Shown: piece after piece, positions 25,064 to 34,225 of the stretch
How positions within the stretch are numbered: position 1 is the stretch's first letter
Layout of the letters: every line of letters starts with the position of its first letter
Assembly: GCA_009692465.1 (NCBI GenBank)
Contig: SHZD01000021.1
Coordinates: 1 to 44,981 of the forward strand
DNA length: 44,981 nt
Source of the DNA: Myxococcales bacterium
Lineage (GTDB): Bacteria > Myxococcota_A > UBA9042
Reading direction: 5' to 3'
Notes under the pieces: model-generated
What the model was told of the DNA's origin: nothing
The model's database searches: none
Seen by the model: the letters and a program-made list of their open reading frames with translations, nothing else
Made by a program: the position numbers and the translations under genes

Positions 25064-28000
25064 CTAGTGGTTGCCGACCGCTCGCATCGCCGCGCCAGCG
25101 CCAGCCACCGGTGCTGCACGCACCTTAATCGACGGAATCGCCACCGCGCAGCCCTGGTCCGGATCGTGCACGTGCCGGACCGCCACAAAACCCGGCGCCT
25201 GCCCCGGCAGCAAACCTTCGATCCAAATCCGCAACGTCCGCAGCCCGCGAAACGGCACCGCGATGACTTGCATCTTGGCCGAACCCATCGACTGCTGGCC
25301 GTAAATCAACTGGCCCTTGTAATCGCTCAAGGCGTCTTCAGTCTGCCGAATCGCCACGGTGGTCGGCACTGCGATGAGGGCGTAGAACTCCAGCGGATCC
25401 TTGCTGCTGTCAAGTTCAAGCACCAACTCCGACTGCTCACCAATCGCCAAATCCGCCTTGGCTACTAGGGCTTTGGCAAATGGACGCTCGACGGTGGTGC
25501 GCAAGTCGACCGACCCCAGACGATCAATGCGCGCGATCGCCCCGCGGGGCAACTTGAGGGTCACCGGCGAGGACGCTTCCAACACTTGGCCGTAACTCAG
25601 TTTACGCGGTTTGTCGCCGCTCGCAGCCGCGATCGCGCCGGTTGGCGCGGGCTTGAGGGCCATGGTCAGCAGCAGCTCTAGGAAGCGCGGCAGCGCCATC
25701 GGTTGGCTGTAGACGCCGCCGAGCAGCGCCGGCCCTTGCACCATCCCCGGTTCTTGGGACAACACCAAGCCGCGAGCGACGATGCCAAACAAGCGGTCAA
25801 AGACCGCCTCACCGCGCGGTCCTGCCGCCCACGCCACTTTGGCCTGTCCGATCAGCCACTGCAGGCGACCGACCCGGGCAAAAGCCCGCACCAGCCGAAA
25901 GTGGTCTAGGGCCTTGCCGAGCGCTTTAGTATCGTCCGCGCAATTGTCGCCACAGGTCTCCAGCGCGGGGCCAAGTTTGTCAATGACAAATTGCTGCACG
26001 ATATCATCAGTTATCACTTCGAAACGCCCGCCACCTTCCACATCGATTTCCACCGTTTCAGCGCCATCGCGGGCTGCAGAAAAACCGTAGCTCTCGGTTT
26101 TTTCAGCCCGCGCCACCATGCCGTCGCTGAGATCTTTGGCCAGTTGGTCGAGCGCCGTTGCGGCCGGAACACCCATCATCGTCCGCAGTTGCGGCACCAG
26201 TTGCATGGTGCGCCGGGCAATCTGCAAGTTGGCCGCCACCCACCCGGACCAGCGCGGATGGGGCGCGATGCCTGCGTAAGGCCGGATCATCCGACTGGGG
26301 GGGTCGTACAACTCACGCTGCAACTTGAGGATCGCCTGTTCAAGACCGCCGACCAGCGTGCGGCGATAGCCATCGTCGGGCACCATGCCACGGCTGATGG
26401 CAGCCAAAAGCGTAGCGCGAACAGCGACTTGGGCCGATAGCGCCTCGGCGTGGGGGAACCAGCTTTCCATCGTCGTCACTACATTGCTGACGATGCCGTG
26501 CATCAGCGCGCCGGGATGGGCATACGCGATCGCCCGCTCGCCGGGTTGCACCGCAATGGACTGGTTGCCGCCCACTTGCAACCGTGAAAAAGTGATTTTC
26601 TGCTTGGCGATGTCGGCAATCTTGACCACCCGCTTGTCGTGGGTCTTGCCGGCGTCATCGACTAAAGCCGCAACGATCTCACCTGCTTGTGCCGGCCACG
26701 CCAGCAGATGGGTCTGTTTGCCGGAAGCGACGTTGCGGGTCACCGGGCGCTCAAAGCCCGCACCCGACACCACCAGCGTCAACGGCTTGCTCAGCTTGGA
26801 CTGAGTGACCACTTGTAAGTCCAAGGTGCCGCCGGCTACCAACGCCCGCGGCGCTTTGATCTCGACCGCTGCTTGGCGCACGAGATCGGACTGCGCTTGG
26901 GCGGTGGCCCAATCGAGGCCGACAACGGCAGTGAACCGCCACGCAAGCCGTCCTGTTTGCGGTGGCAGCGTCACTTCGACTCGGGCCTTGCCGTCCGCAT
27001 CGGTGCGCACAATGCCAACGAACGCGATCTTGACCTCGCCTTCCCGAACAATTTCACCGATTTCGTCGTCGTCGCTGCCGCCGCGCCCGCCGTGGGCGTG
27101 CCCGACCCCAACGCGCATGGCTTTGGGCGCTGAAGCCTTTAGGGCGATGCTGCCCGCGCCCATGCCGTCGCTGGCGCCGCCGCCGCCGCTGCCAATTGCG
27201 CCGTAGCTGCCGCGACTGTCTTCGGCGGCCGATGTTCTCAGCGACTTCTTGTGCGCAAGCTCGCCCTTGCGCTCCTGTTCGCGCTCACGCCGCTCTTCCT
27301 GTTTTTGCAGGCGCTCTTGCTCTTTGCGCTGGCGTTCTTCCTCTTTGCGCTGGCGTTCGAGCTCAATCGGGTCGACCCACGCCTCCAAATGCCGACCGGC
27401 GGTGCGCACGCTGTCGCCGACGGCACTGGCCAGCTGCCCACTGGGATCACGCGCCGCGACCCGAATATCGTAGGCCTCCAAAATGCCCGAGCCTGCCAAC
27501 GGTTTTCCAGTAGAGTCACGAAGTTGTACTTCGACAGTCGCGCTTCCGTTGGGCGCCAGCTCCTTGGGTGCGGCAAGCGAAGCCTTCAGCCCAGCCGGGG
27601 CAAAGGCCAGCACATAGCCTTCGCGAAAATCGTCGGCATTGCCGTTGTTGGCCACCCCACCGACCGCCACCAACGCCATCGGTTGCGGCACCGCCACCGT
27701 CGTCGATTCGCCCGCCTGCAAGTGATCCGCGACCACCATCGGCAGAGGTGCAAAGCCGCCGTGCGCCTGCGCCTGCCACACCACCACCGCGACCTTTTTG
27801 AGGTCGATGCGCGCCTTGATCGTCAGCTTGCCGTCGGTCGCGATCGGCGACTCCACTTCAAAGGCATCGTTGGCGCCGACCGGGCCGTGCCGATCGACAA
27901 ACAGCTGCCGACCGGGCACTTGCTGGGTCTTGTCGTAGGGCGCCAAACCGACACGGTGAGTGTGACGAACCCCTTTGGAGATCACGATCATTTCGCGCTC

Positions 28001-28834
28001 GACATGGCCTGAGCCTTCGAATTGATGGCGCAAACTGCCGGACGGCGTGATGATCTCAACCTGAAACGGCCCCGAATGGCCGCCAATGGCCAGCGTCGCT
28101 GCCAAAGCTCCCTTCTCGACGCGGACCTTTTGCTCAGGCCCGGCGACCACACCGTTGCAACCACTGAGCATGCAACGCGGAATCAGCTCGACATCGCCGT
28201 CGTAGGGCACGTTGTCGATGCGCAGTTCATTCTTGAAACTTAAGCCATTGCCCCAGCGCGAACCGGCTCCGCCTGCGCTGCCTAGGTACCAACCCCCTTT
28301 GACGCGCTCCAACTGATCCGTGGAGGTCACCCGATCAAAGGCGTAGGCAAGCGACACAGCGCCCAAGGTGCCTTCCACTACGGCGAAAGTGGTGTGGCCA
28401 GTAGCCTTGCCATCGGCCGTTTTGACTTCGACGCGGTACTCGCCCAGCTGGTGGCGGGCACTTTTGCCGTCGGCCAATTCGATCACCGCCAGACCTTGAG
28501 CGTCCAGCGCGATCTCGGGCACTTCGGTGGCGGTGGCATCGCGCTTGAACCACTTGACCACCAACGGTTGCCCACCGCGACCGGGCATGATCACCCGCAC
28601 CCGCAGTTTTTCGTCGGGCCAAAATTGCGGCTGGTCGGGCGTCACCGATACTAGGTGCAAGGCCAGCGCCGGCGGCACATGGCTGGCGGCGCCCACCACC
28701 TTGCCGGTCTTGTCGATCCGAAACAGCCGGGTGTCGCGGATATCTGGCGCGCTCGACAACACATCCATCGCCAGCGCCGAACACAGCGCAACCAGCGCAC
28801 ATTTGGAGTAAATCAGTTTACGAAACATGAACAT
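25064..28834 (-). CDS. Alpha-2-macroglobulin-like secreted protein, thioester motif not seen
   Basis: A protein of 1256 residues from ATG 28834 (GGAGG five bases upstream), with an N-terminal signal or anchor (LIYSKCALVALCSALAMDVLSSA). The N-terminal 480 residues look like stacked macroglobulin (MG) beta domains, for example SVTPDQPQFWPDEKLRVRVI in place of the usual YRPGD strand. At about 488-535 there is an uninterrupted charged helix (ERQRKEEERQRKEQERLQKQ). Around 600-670, KIAFVGIVRTDADGKARVEV and TLPPQTGRLAWRFTAV are the conserved A2M domain, followed by further beta domains and an alpha-helical region (about 770-1070) where the thioester domain should be. I find no GCxEQ thioester motif, so it would not trap proteases covalently. 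The family usually guards the periplasm against proteases, often with PBP1C; here there is no pbpC neighbour. Moderate confidence in the family. Confidence 0.6.
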   Translation of the reverse strand: MFMFRKLIYSKCALVALCSALAMDVLSSAPDIRDTRLFRIDKTGKVVGAASHVPPALALHLVSVTPDQPQFWPDEKLRVRVIMPGRGGQPLVVKWFKRDATATEVPEIALDAQGLAVIELADGKSARHQLGEYRVEVKTADGKATGHTTFAVVEGTLGAVSLAYAFDRVTSTDQLERVKGGWYLGSAGGAGSRWGNGLSFKNELRIDNVPYDGDVELIPRCMLSGCNGVVAGPEQKVRVEKGALAATLAIGGHSGPFQVEIITPSGSLRHQFEGSGHVEREMIVISKGVRHTHRVGLAPYDKTQQVPGRQLFVDRHGPVGANDAFEVESPIATDGKLTIKARIDLKKVAVVVWQAQAHGGFAPLPMVVADHLQAGESTTVAVPQPMALVAVGGVANNGNADDFREGYVLAFAPAGLKASLAAPKELAPNGSATVEVQLRDSTGKPLAGSGILEAYDIRVAARDPSGQLASAVGDSVRTAGRHLEAWVDPIELERQRKEEERQRKEQERLQKQEERREREQERKGELAHKKSLRTSAAEDSRGSYGAIGSGGGGASDGMGAGSIALKASAPKAMRVGVGHAHGGRGGSDDDEIGEIVREGEVKIAFVGIVRTDADGKARVEVTLPPQTGRLAWRFTAVVGLDWATAQAQSDLVRQAAVEIKAPRALVAGGTLDLQVVTQSKLSKPLTLVVSGAGFERPVTRNVASGKQTHLLAWPAQAGEIVAALVDDAGKTHDKRVVKIADIAKQKITFSRLQVGGNQSIAVQPGERAIAYAHPGALMHGIVSNVVTTMESWFPHAEALSAQVAVRATLLAAISRGMVPDDGYRRTLVGGLEQAILKLQRELYDPPSRMIRPYAGIAPHPRWSGWVAANLQIARRTMQLVPQLRTMMGVPAATALDQLAKDLSDGMVARAEKTESYGFSAARDGAETVEIDVEGGGRFEVITDDIVQQFVIDKLGPALETCGDNCADDTKALGKALDHFRLVRAFARVGRLQWLIGQAKVAWAAGPRGEAVFDRLFGIVARGLVLSQEPGMVQGPALLGGVYSQPMALPRFLELLLTMALKPAPTGAIAAASGDKPRKLSYGQVLEASSPVTLKLPRGAIARIDRLGSVDLRTTVERPFAKALVAKADLAIGEQSELVLELDSSKDPLEFYALIAVPTTVAIRQTEDALSDYKGQLIYGQQSMGSAKMQVIAVPFRGLRTLRIWIEGLLPGQAPGFVAVRHVHDPDQGCAVAIPSIKVRAAPVAGAGAAMRAVGNH

Positions 28835-29034
28835 GTAGTCCTCCAGCGATCCGCCGTGGTGTTGCTCTGGCAGCGCGGTGCGTGCGGCTGTGACGCCTGC
28901 TTGCTGGCCGGTGGTCTACCCAAGCGCAGCGGTAGCCCAGATTGACCACCACCGCCGCCGCGCCAATTCCGTTTAGCGCTTGCCGGTGTCATTCTACGCC
29001 CCGTGCAGTCGCGCCCGCGCTCGCCAAGGAAGCC

Positions 29035-30852
29035 ATGAGTCGCCGCAAATCCGTCGCGCCAACGCCAGCAGTGCCAGCCGAATCTGCCGTCGTTGACGCC
29101 AGTGCTCCATTCGAAGTGGCGGCCAACTCCACCCAGCCAATGGCACAATTTGACGAGCAAACCCTTAGTGATCGCCACCTATTGGAAGATTGGACCCCGC
29201 TTGGTCAATGCCTGACCCAGCGCGTCGGTCGCCAGTATTGGTTGCGCCATGCCGGCGACCTTTTTGCCGACCAAACGGTGCCGCATTGGGTCCACGACAA
29301 TGGCGCGATGTCGCAGCGCTCTGCGCAGGTGATCGCGGCGTGGTGTGCCGATCGCGAGCAAGCCAACCAGTTGCCGACCGAGATTGTGGTGTGCGAAGTG
29401 GGCATGGGCACCGGCCTGCATCTGCGCTATGTGCTTGATGCGCTGCGAGATTTGTGCCAGACCACTGGAAAGGATTGGTACAAGCGGCTGGCGGTATTGG
29501 CGACCGATGTCAGCGCTCAGGTGGCGCGAACGGCTCAAGAGCGAGCCCTGTTTGCCGAGCACGCCGACAAGGTTCGGTTGGGCTTTTTAGACGTCCAAGT
29601 GCCAGATACTTTTGTTGAACTGGACACCGGCGCCCAGCTGGATCTGCGCGGCCGTGTCCATATTTTTATCGCCTACTATGTCCTCGACTTGCTGCCGATG
29701 GATGTGTTTCGCCGCCGCCACTTAGATGACGGTGATCGCTGGGAAGCGGTGTGGGTGCGGACGTGGCTGCGCGATGGTGCGCTTTTGGCGGCTTTTTCCG
29801 ACCATACCTTGGAGCAACTTCAAGAGCTTGCCGCGCAGGCGCAGCCGGCTTCGGTGGAGCCGTTGGCGCAGGCGTGGTCGCTGTTGCAGGAAGAGTTGCG
29901 CGCGTGGCCTGTTCTGCTGGAGAGTCACCCTGATTTCAGTCAATTGGATCGCCTAGCCGACGCGCAGGAAGCGTCGCTCGGTCACGGCCACCCCCTGCTG
30001 GCCAATGGCACCGTGGTCCTGCATTCCGCTGGCGCGCTGCGGGCGGCCCAGTTGCTGATCCAAACGGCCAGTGCCGACGGCATCGTGCTGTTGCGCGACG
30101 TCGGTTTGGCCACCCCAGAGTTGGCGGCGACCGCTCGCGGCTTGTCCCATTACGGTCAAGTGTCGGCCGCGGCCGTCAATATGGTGCAACTTGATCAATG
30201 GTTAGCCGGCGGCCCCATCCAAGTCGTGGTGCCCACCCACGACGGCGAGCGCGGGCAATGCAGCCGCTTGCTGGTGCGCCACGATTTGCCGCAGACGCGG
30301 GCCAAATTCGCCGAACTCTTTGATACCGAAGCGGTATTTTCCTCGCACGCGCTGTTGGAGCAAGCCGCCGCCCAAACCGATCCGGCCATTGCCCTAGAGT
30401 TAATCCGACAGGCGATCGCGCTCGAACCTACCGATTGGACTTTGCATTTGGACGCTGCCCGTATCGCTTTGGACGCCTTGCGGCGGCCCGATGTCGCCCA
30501 CGTCATCGCTTTACGCGCGGTGGAGCTCAATCCAGCGTTCAGCCCAGATTTGTGGTGTGCGCTGGGTGACGCACTGTATGCGCAATCTCAGTGGGATACG
30601 GCTCGGCGGGCTTACGTCAATGCCCTGGCGATCTGGCCGCGCCATGCCCGCAGCCTATGGAGCCTGGCCTATGTCGAAGCTGAACGGGGTCGCCACGGTT
30701 ACGCCTTTGAACTGCTCGGTCAGGCCTTGCGCTACGATCGCGATGGGCAATGGCGCGGGCAAATTCTTGAGCTTGTTGACGTCTGCCTGCGCGTGCAAGC
30801 GATTGCGCGGGCGGCAGAGTTGACCCGCCTCAGCGAGCAATCCGCGTTGTAA
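29035..30852 (+). CDS. SAM-dependent methyltransferase (MidA/COG1565-like) with C-terminal TPR repeats
   Basis: A protein of 605 residues from ATG 29035, chosen for the AAGGA eight bases upstream; a TTG at 28942 would add an unlike N-terminus. Residues 85-290 look like a class I methyltransferase: CEVGMGTGLHLRYVLDALRD (about 120-138, the SAM-binding loop), LAVLATDVSAQVARTAQ (acidic end of strand 2) and VHIFIAYYVLDLLP (strand 4). The layout resembles NDUFAF7/MidA proteins, which methylate arginine of a respiratory-complex subunit, but the match is not strong enough to name a substrate. From about 440 to the end there are three to four TPR-like helix pairs (LIRQAIALEPTDWTLHLDAA, WCALGDALYAQSQWDTARRA), giving a protein-docking tail. 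It is transcribed divergently from the A2M-like gene across 200 bases. Confidence 0.7.
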   Translation: MSRRKSVAPTPAVPAESAVVDASAPFEVAANSTQPMAQFDEQTLSDRHLLEDWTPLGQCLTQRVGRQYWLRHAGDLFADQTVPHWVHDNGAMSQRSAQVIAAWCADREQANQLPTEIVVCEVGMGTGLHLRYVLDALRDLCQTTGKDWYKRLAVLATDVSAQVARTAQERALFAEHADKVRLGFLDVQVPDTFVELDTGAQLDLRGRVHIFIAYYVLDLLPMDVFRRRHLDDGDRWEAVWVRTWLRDGALLAAFSDHTLEQLQELAAQAQPASVEPLAQAWSLLQEELRAWPVLLESHPDFSQLDRLADAQEASLGHGHPLLANGTVVLHSAGALRAAQLLIQTASADGIVLLRDVGLATPELAATARGLSHYGQVSAAAVNMVQLDQWLAGGPIQVVVPTHDGERGQCSRLLVRHDLPQTRAKFAELFDTEAVFSSHALLEQAAAQTDPAIALELIRQAIALEPTDWTLHLDAARIALDALRRPDVAHVIALRAVELNPAFSPDLWCALGDALYAQSQWDTARRAYVNALAIWPRHARSLWSLAYVEAERGRHGYAFELLGQALRYDRDGQWRGQILELVDVCLRVQAIARAAELTRLSEQSAL

Positions 30853-31140
30853 ACGTCGATCCAAGAGCGCGTCGATGGGCACAAAGTCCTAGATGCTGCC
30901 CTGCGGTGTACCTTTGTAGCGAAGTGCCCGGCACTGTGGCACCATCGGGCAATCGTGGCGTCCGCTCGGGCTTGCCGCGGTCCAAAGGCGCGATTGAGTC
31001 AAATGGGTTCTCCAACCGCCGCAAGCGAGTGGAGGCCGCTGATGTGGCACTGAGGCTCTAGTTCTGGTTGAGTCAATCGACAACAACTTCCTACTTAGGA
31101 ACTGTCCCAGAATAGGTCATTCTGAGACTGATTCCGCTTG
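30853..31140. other. Intergenic region carrying an R4-like end
   Basis: No convincing gene is seen. At 31096-31125, TTAGGAACTGTCCCAGAATA leads into a weak hairpin (CAGAAT/ATTCTG) and then an R1 core. This order is the same as in the R4 element at 35178-35319 read on the other strand, so an old R4 copy probably ends here. Confidence 0.45.
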
Positions 31141-31150
31141 CTTGCTTTGT

Positions 31151-31430
31151 TGGTCGCTAAGCTCGCGTCCCGAAAGACCGACTCGCCGCTCCTATGGTGC
31201 GCAGGTCGATCGAGTTCGTTGTGGATCTATCCTTAGGCTTGGCTGGTCGCTAAGCTCGCGTCCCGAAAGGCCGACTCGCCGCTCCTATGGTGCGCAGGTC
31301 GATCGAGTTCGTTGTGGATCTATCCTTAGGCTTGGCTGGTCGCCGAGTTCGCGCTCACCATGGCCGGCTCAGCGCTCCACTCAAGCGCAAATTTGTCGAG
31401 CTGTAGTGGGATCTTTCCTAACCCTAGCTG
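31151..31430 (+). repeat. 93-bp tandem repeat containing R1 cores, three units
   Basis: Two nearly identical 93-base units start at 31151 and 31244 (TGGTCGCTAAGCTCGCGTCC ...); a third, diverged unit starts at 31337 (TGGTCGCCGAGTTCGCGCTC) and runs to about 31430, ten bases before the FHA gene. Each unit holds the R1 core and the phrase TCGAGTTCGTTGTGGATCTA. The array forms the whole proximal upstream region of that gene. Confidence 0.88.
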
Positions 31431-31440
31431 GGGGGCTGCG

Positions 31441-33408
31441 ATGGTGACGTGCCCGCGCTGTGGCCGCAGCAATGAAGGCAAGTATCGGTTTTGTCTGGGC
31501 TGTGGCGCAGCGTTGGCTAGCCACGAAATGCGCCAGAAATCAACCGGATCGCCGACCAGTGCTGGCGGATCGCCGGCAGGTGCCAGCCAGGCTCGGCCGC
31601 TAACTCCGACTGCAGGTATTGCCTCACCTTCGGCGCCCGTCGCCTCTGGTGCCCACCCACTGCCAACCAGCCCGAGCCGGGCGCTCGAACCCGCCAATCT
31701 GCGACCTGCCGCCGGCCTTGGCGTCCAGCAGCAGGCCCCTACGCCCCAGCCGCGAATTTCTGAGCCCGTGCCGCGAATTTCTGGGCCGGTGCTGCGAATT
31801 TCTGAGCCCGTGCCGCGAATTTCTGAGCCCGTGCTGCGACCCACTGAATCCGTGCTGCGACCCTCTGAATCCGTGCTGCGACCGTCCGGCCACGTCGGCC
31901 AGAGTCCTAGCGCGGTTGGCCGCCCTGCCGAGCCCGTACCGCCAGTCGTCGCCAGTCGCCATCCTTTTAGCCGGCCCAGTTCCGCAAGTGTCCAGTCAGC
32001 AACTCGACCTACGGCCCCAGCCGAAGCCGTGGTGTTGCCACCGCGAGCTTCGCCCTCTTCTGTTGTGCCGCGCACTCAACCGTCATTTTCTGTGACCGGC
32101 TCAGCGGCGACCCCACACAGCCGCCCGGTTGTGATGGACGAAGGCGCGACCGTAGCGGCCACGCCGGTTCAGGCGCCACCGGCGGCGAAACGTCAAAGCG
32201 GTGCTATTCGCGCCCACCGCAAGAGCCAACAAATCCTGCCGGTGGTCGACGAGTCCATCCCCGAGGACTCCCTGCCGACTGGGAACGTCCACATTGGCAG
32301 TGCGACGGACGGCAGCGGCAACTCCGGGGCAGCGGGCGGGACTTTGCGCCAGCGTGGCGGCACATCAGTGGCTCCGCGTTCTGCGGTTGTCCGTGGCGGC
32401 GTCGTCGATTTCAGCAAGACAGCCAACAACAACCCTGCCGATTCTGACCTGCCTGCCGTCGTCGGTCCTGCACCGCAAATTGCGCCATCTACTAGCAAGA
32501 CCGCTCAGGGTGCGCCGCCGGTCATGCGCTTCAGCCAACCGATACCGCCACCCGGATCTCATTTGGTCAGCAGCGATGTGCAGCCGATGCCGTCGCCGCG
32601 GCCTGTGCCTGCACCTGCGGCACCGAACCAACATGTGTGCACCGCATGTCGCACGATCGTGCCAACCAGCAACGCGTTTTGCGGCAGTTGCGGCGCCGGC
32701 AATCCGCACCACAGCCCGACGCTGCCGATGCCCCACTCCGTGATCCGCAACGATCGCGTCGGTTACGTGGCGTTAATCGACGACAATGGCGGCGAGTCCG
32801 TCCAGTTTCCCATCGTTGCTGGCGAAAATCGCATCGGTAGTGGCGACCTGTGCCAGTTGCGTTTCCCAGATGACGGCTTTTTGGCCCGAATCCATTGCAC
32901 CGTCGAGGCGGAAACCAATCGGGCGCTACTGAGGCCTATAGACCACAGCAACGGCGTATTTTTACGAATTACCACACCTGTCGAATTGTGCCATGGCGAA
33001 GTGTTGCGTATAGGTCAGGAAATATTACGTTTTGAGCGCTTTGACCGCCTGATCCCGGAAGTCAATTCTGACGGGCTGTCCGAGACGGTTGGCTGGCAGC
33101 CGCCGCGCGGTGTTTGGGGTCGCTTGTGCCAATTAGGCCTGTCTCGGCAGGTCGCCAACGCCTATTTGCTCGCCACACCCGACGTCTTCCTTGGACGCGA
33201 GAGAGGCGACATCCTATTTCCACGCGACGGCTTCGTTTCGGGGTCACACGCGGTGCTGTCCGATCGCAGTGGGCGATCTTTCCTCAAAGATTTGGGGAGT
33301 TCCAACGGCACCTTTGTCAAGGTCAAGCAAGACACGCCGCTTCGCAATGGTGACTTGTTTTTGCTGGGCCGTAATCTGCTGCGCATGCACTTGGGAAGCC
33401 CCGGGTAG
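31441..33408 (+). CDS. Signalling protein with two zinc ribbons and two FHA domains
   Basis: A protein of 655 residues starting at ATG 31441 so that it begins directly with a zinc ribbon (Cys4, Cys7, Cys18, Cys21 in CPRC...CLGC). A long Pro/Ser/Ala-rich linker contains six 7-residue repeats, RISEPVP to RPSESVL, encoded by 21-base repeats at 31753-31878. A second ribbon (CTAC...CGSC) is near 400-417. Two FHA domains follow: at about 455-535 (ENRIGSGDLCQLRF, then HSNGVFL), and at about 575-650 with the full signature GRERGDILFP...SGSHAVL...DLGSSNGTF. FHA2 keeps the phosphothreonine-binding Arg, Ser and Asn; FHA1 is partly degenerate. FHA domains bind phosphothreonine, so this is a likely reader of Ser/Thr kinases such as the one at 10955 (inference). 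A PilZ protein gene follows 28 bases downstream. Confidence 0.88.
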   Translation: MVTCPRCGRSNEGKYRFCLGCGAALASHEMRQKSTGSPTSAGGSPAGASQARPLTPTAGIASPSAPVASGAHPLPTSPSRALEPANLRPAAGLGVQQQAPTPQPRISEPVPRISGPVLRISEPVPRISEPVLRPTESVLRPSESVLRPSGHVGQSPSAVGRPAEPVPPVVASRHPFSRPSSASVQSATRPTAPAEAVVLPPRASPSSVVPRTQPSFSVTGSAATPHSRPVVMDEGATVAATPVQAPPAAKRQSGAIRAHRKSQQILPVVDESIPEDSLPTGNVHIGSATDGSGNSGAAGGTLRQRGGTSVAPRSAVVRGGVVDFSKTANNNPADSDLPAVVGPAPQIAPSTSKTAQGAPPVMRFSQPIPPPGSHLVSSDVQPMPSPRPVPAPAAPNQHVCTACRTIVPTSNAFCGSCGAGNPHHSPTLPMPHSVIRNDRVGYVALIDDNGGESVQFPIVAGENRIGSGDLCQLRFPDDGFLARIHCTVEAETNRALLRPIDHSNGVFLRITTPVELCHGEVLRIGQEILRFERFDRLIPEVNSDGLSETVGWQPPRGVWGRLCQLGLSRQVANAYLLATPDVFLGRERGDILFPRDGFVSGSHAVLSDRSGRSFLKDLGSSNGTFVKVKQDTPLRNGDLFLLGRNLLRMHLGSPG

Positions 33409-33436
33409 CGCGCGGCCGCTACTTGGAGGCGTGGAG

Positions 33437-33895
33437 ATGGACGGATTCGCAATGAGCAAGACTACCTCGGGCAAATTGGACACCGGTAAGCAGGCGCGCC
33501 CGCGGCTGACTCCAGCCCATGGCTTTCCTGCGGCCTCGAATTCGGATCGCCGCGATTATGGTCGGTGCGGGTTTGATATTCGCGTTGGCGTGGCATCCGA
33601 TCACAGGTTATTCGTCGGCTTGACCCAAAATATTTCCGCCGGTGGCTTGTTTATCGCCACCGAAGAACCGCTCAAGCGTGGCGACAAAGTCGACGTGCGC
33701 TTTTCGGTGCCCGGCAGCCCGTACATCTTTGAAAAGAAAGCGACAGTTTGCTGGACACGCCCGGTCGATGGCGATGGCGGAGATCACCGCACCCACGCTG
33801 GCGCCGGCGTGTCGTTCGACCACCTGACCGACGAAGAACAGAAGATTCTCAATGCCTTTCTGCAGGTTCACGACGCGATTTTCTTCGCCGACTAG
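33437..33895 (+). CDS. PilZ-domain protein of the myxobacterial TIGR02266 type
   Basis: A protein of 152 residues from ATG 33437 with GGAGG at 33425-33429; ATG 33452 is an alternative. The PilZ core is intact: RDYGR (RxxxR) near residue 40, NISAGG (D/NxSxxG) near 67, then LFIATEEPLKRGDKVDVRFS and a final GAGVSFDHLTDEEQKILNAF that is typical of the TIGR02266 domain. The motifs required for cyclic di-GMP binding are present. Small PilZ proteins of this type usually work through protein partners in motility or surface signalling. It is the second gene of an operon with the FHA protein, hinting that phosphothreonine and c-di-GMP signals are integrated (inference). A strong hairpin follows the stop codon immediately. 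Confidence 0.87.
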   Translation: MDGFAMSKTTSGKLDTGKQARPRLTPAHGFPAASNSDRRDYGRCGFDIRVGVASDHRLFVGLTQNISAGGLFIATEEPLKRGDKVDVRFSVPGSPYIFEKKATVCWTRPVDGDGGDHRTHAGAGVSFDHLTDEEQKILNAFLQVHDAIFFAD

Positions 33896-33931
33896 GGCAC
33901 CACCAAAATCGAGTCGATTTTGGTCATGCCC
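33895..33931 (+). terminator. Strong hairpin terminator after the PilZ gene
   Basis: ACCAAAATCG / CGATTTTGGT form a 10-bp perfect stem around AGT, extended by GGGCA / TGCCC at the base; the first G belongs to the stop codon. It is followed by TTTA rather than a long T-run. Confidence 0.65.
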
Positions 33932-33943
33932 TTTAGCTTGCTC

Positions 33944-34035
33944 GGTGGGTCGCTAAGCTCGCGTCTATTCAGCCGACTCGCCGCGGCAGACTGGGTGGGT
34001 CGCTAAGTTCGCGTCTATTCACCCCACTCGCCTCT
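33944..34035 (+). repeat. R1 core as two 50-bp tandem units
   Basis: GGTGGGTCGCTAAGCTCGCG plus TCTATTC at 33944, then the same with one change at 33994. Each is followed by CCGACTCGCC or CCCACTCGCC. This is the second local duplication of the R1 core in the window. A further degenerate core fragment is near 34122-34168. The rest of the gene-free stretch 33896-34225 holds nothing else I can name. Confidence 0.75.
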
Positions 34036-34225
34036 ACAAATCGCACCGGAGCCGTTGAATTGGTTGTACTGGGGCCCAAAAGAGCGGCAGCCCCAAAGGG
34101 GATCTGGGCAGGGTCCGTTTGTTCGTTTGGTGGGTTGCAAGTGCGCCACCCACAAAACAAGCAAGTGGGCAGACAAAAGAGCGAATCATGCTTTTGCTGG
34201 TCCTGAACTCGGGCCGCGAATGGGG

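Noticed and set aside
30830-31024. Short minus-strand ORF of 64 codons
   Set aside because: It overlaps the end of the methyltransferase gene, has no ribosome-binding site, and its basic Pro/Arg-rich composition is typical of shadow frames.
31151-31430. Possible CRISPR array or ori iterons
   Set aside because: The 93-base units are continuous tandem copies without unique spacers, and there is no dnaA or rep gene or DnaA-box cluster nearby.
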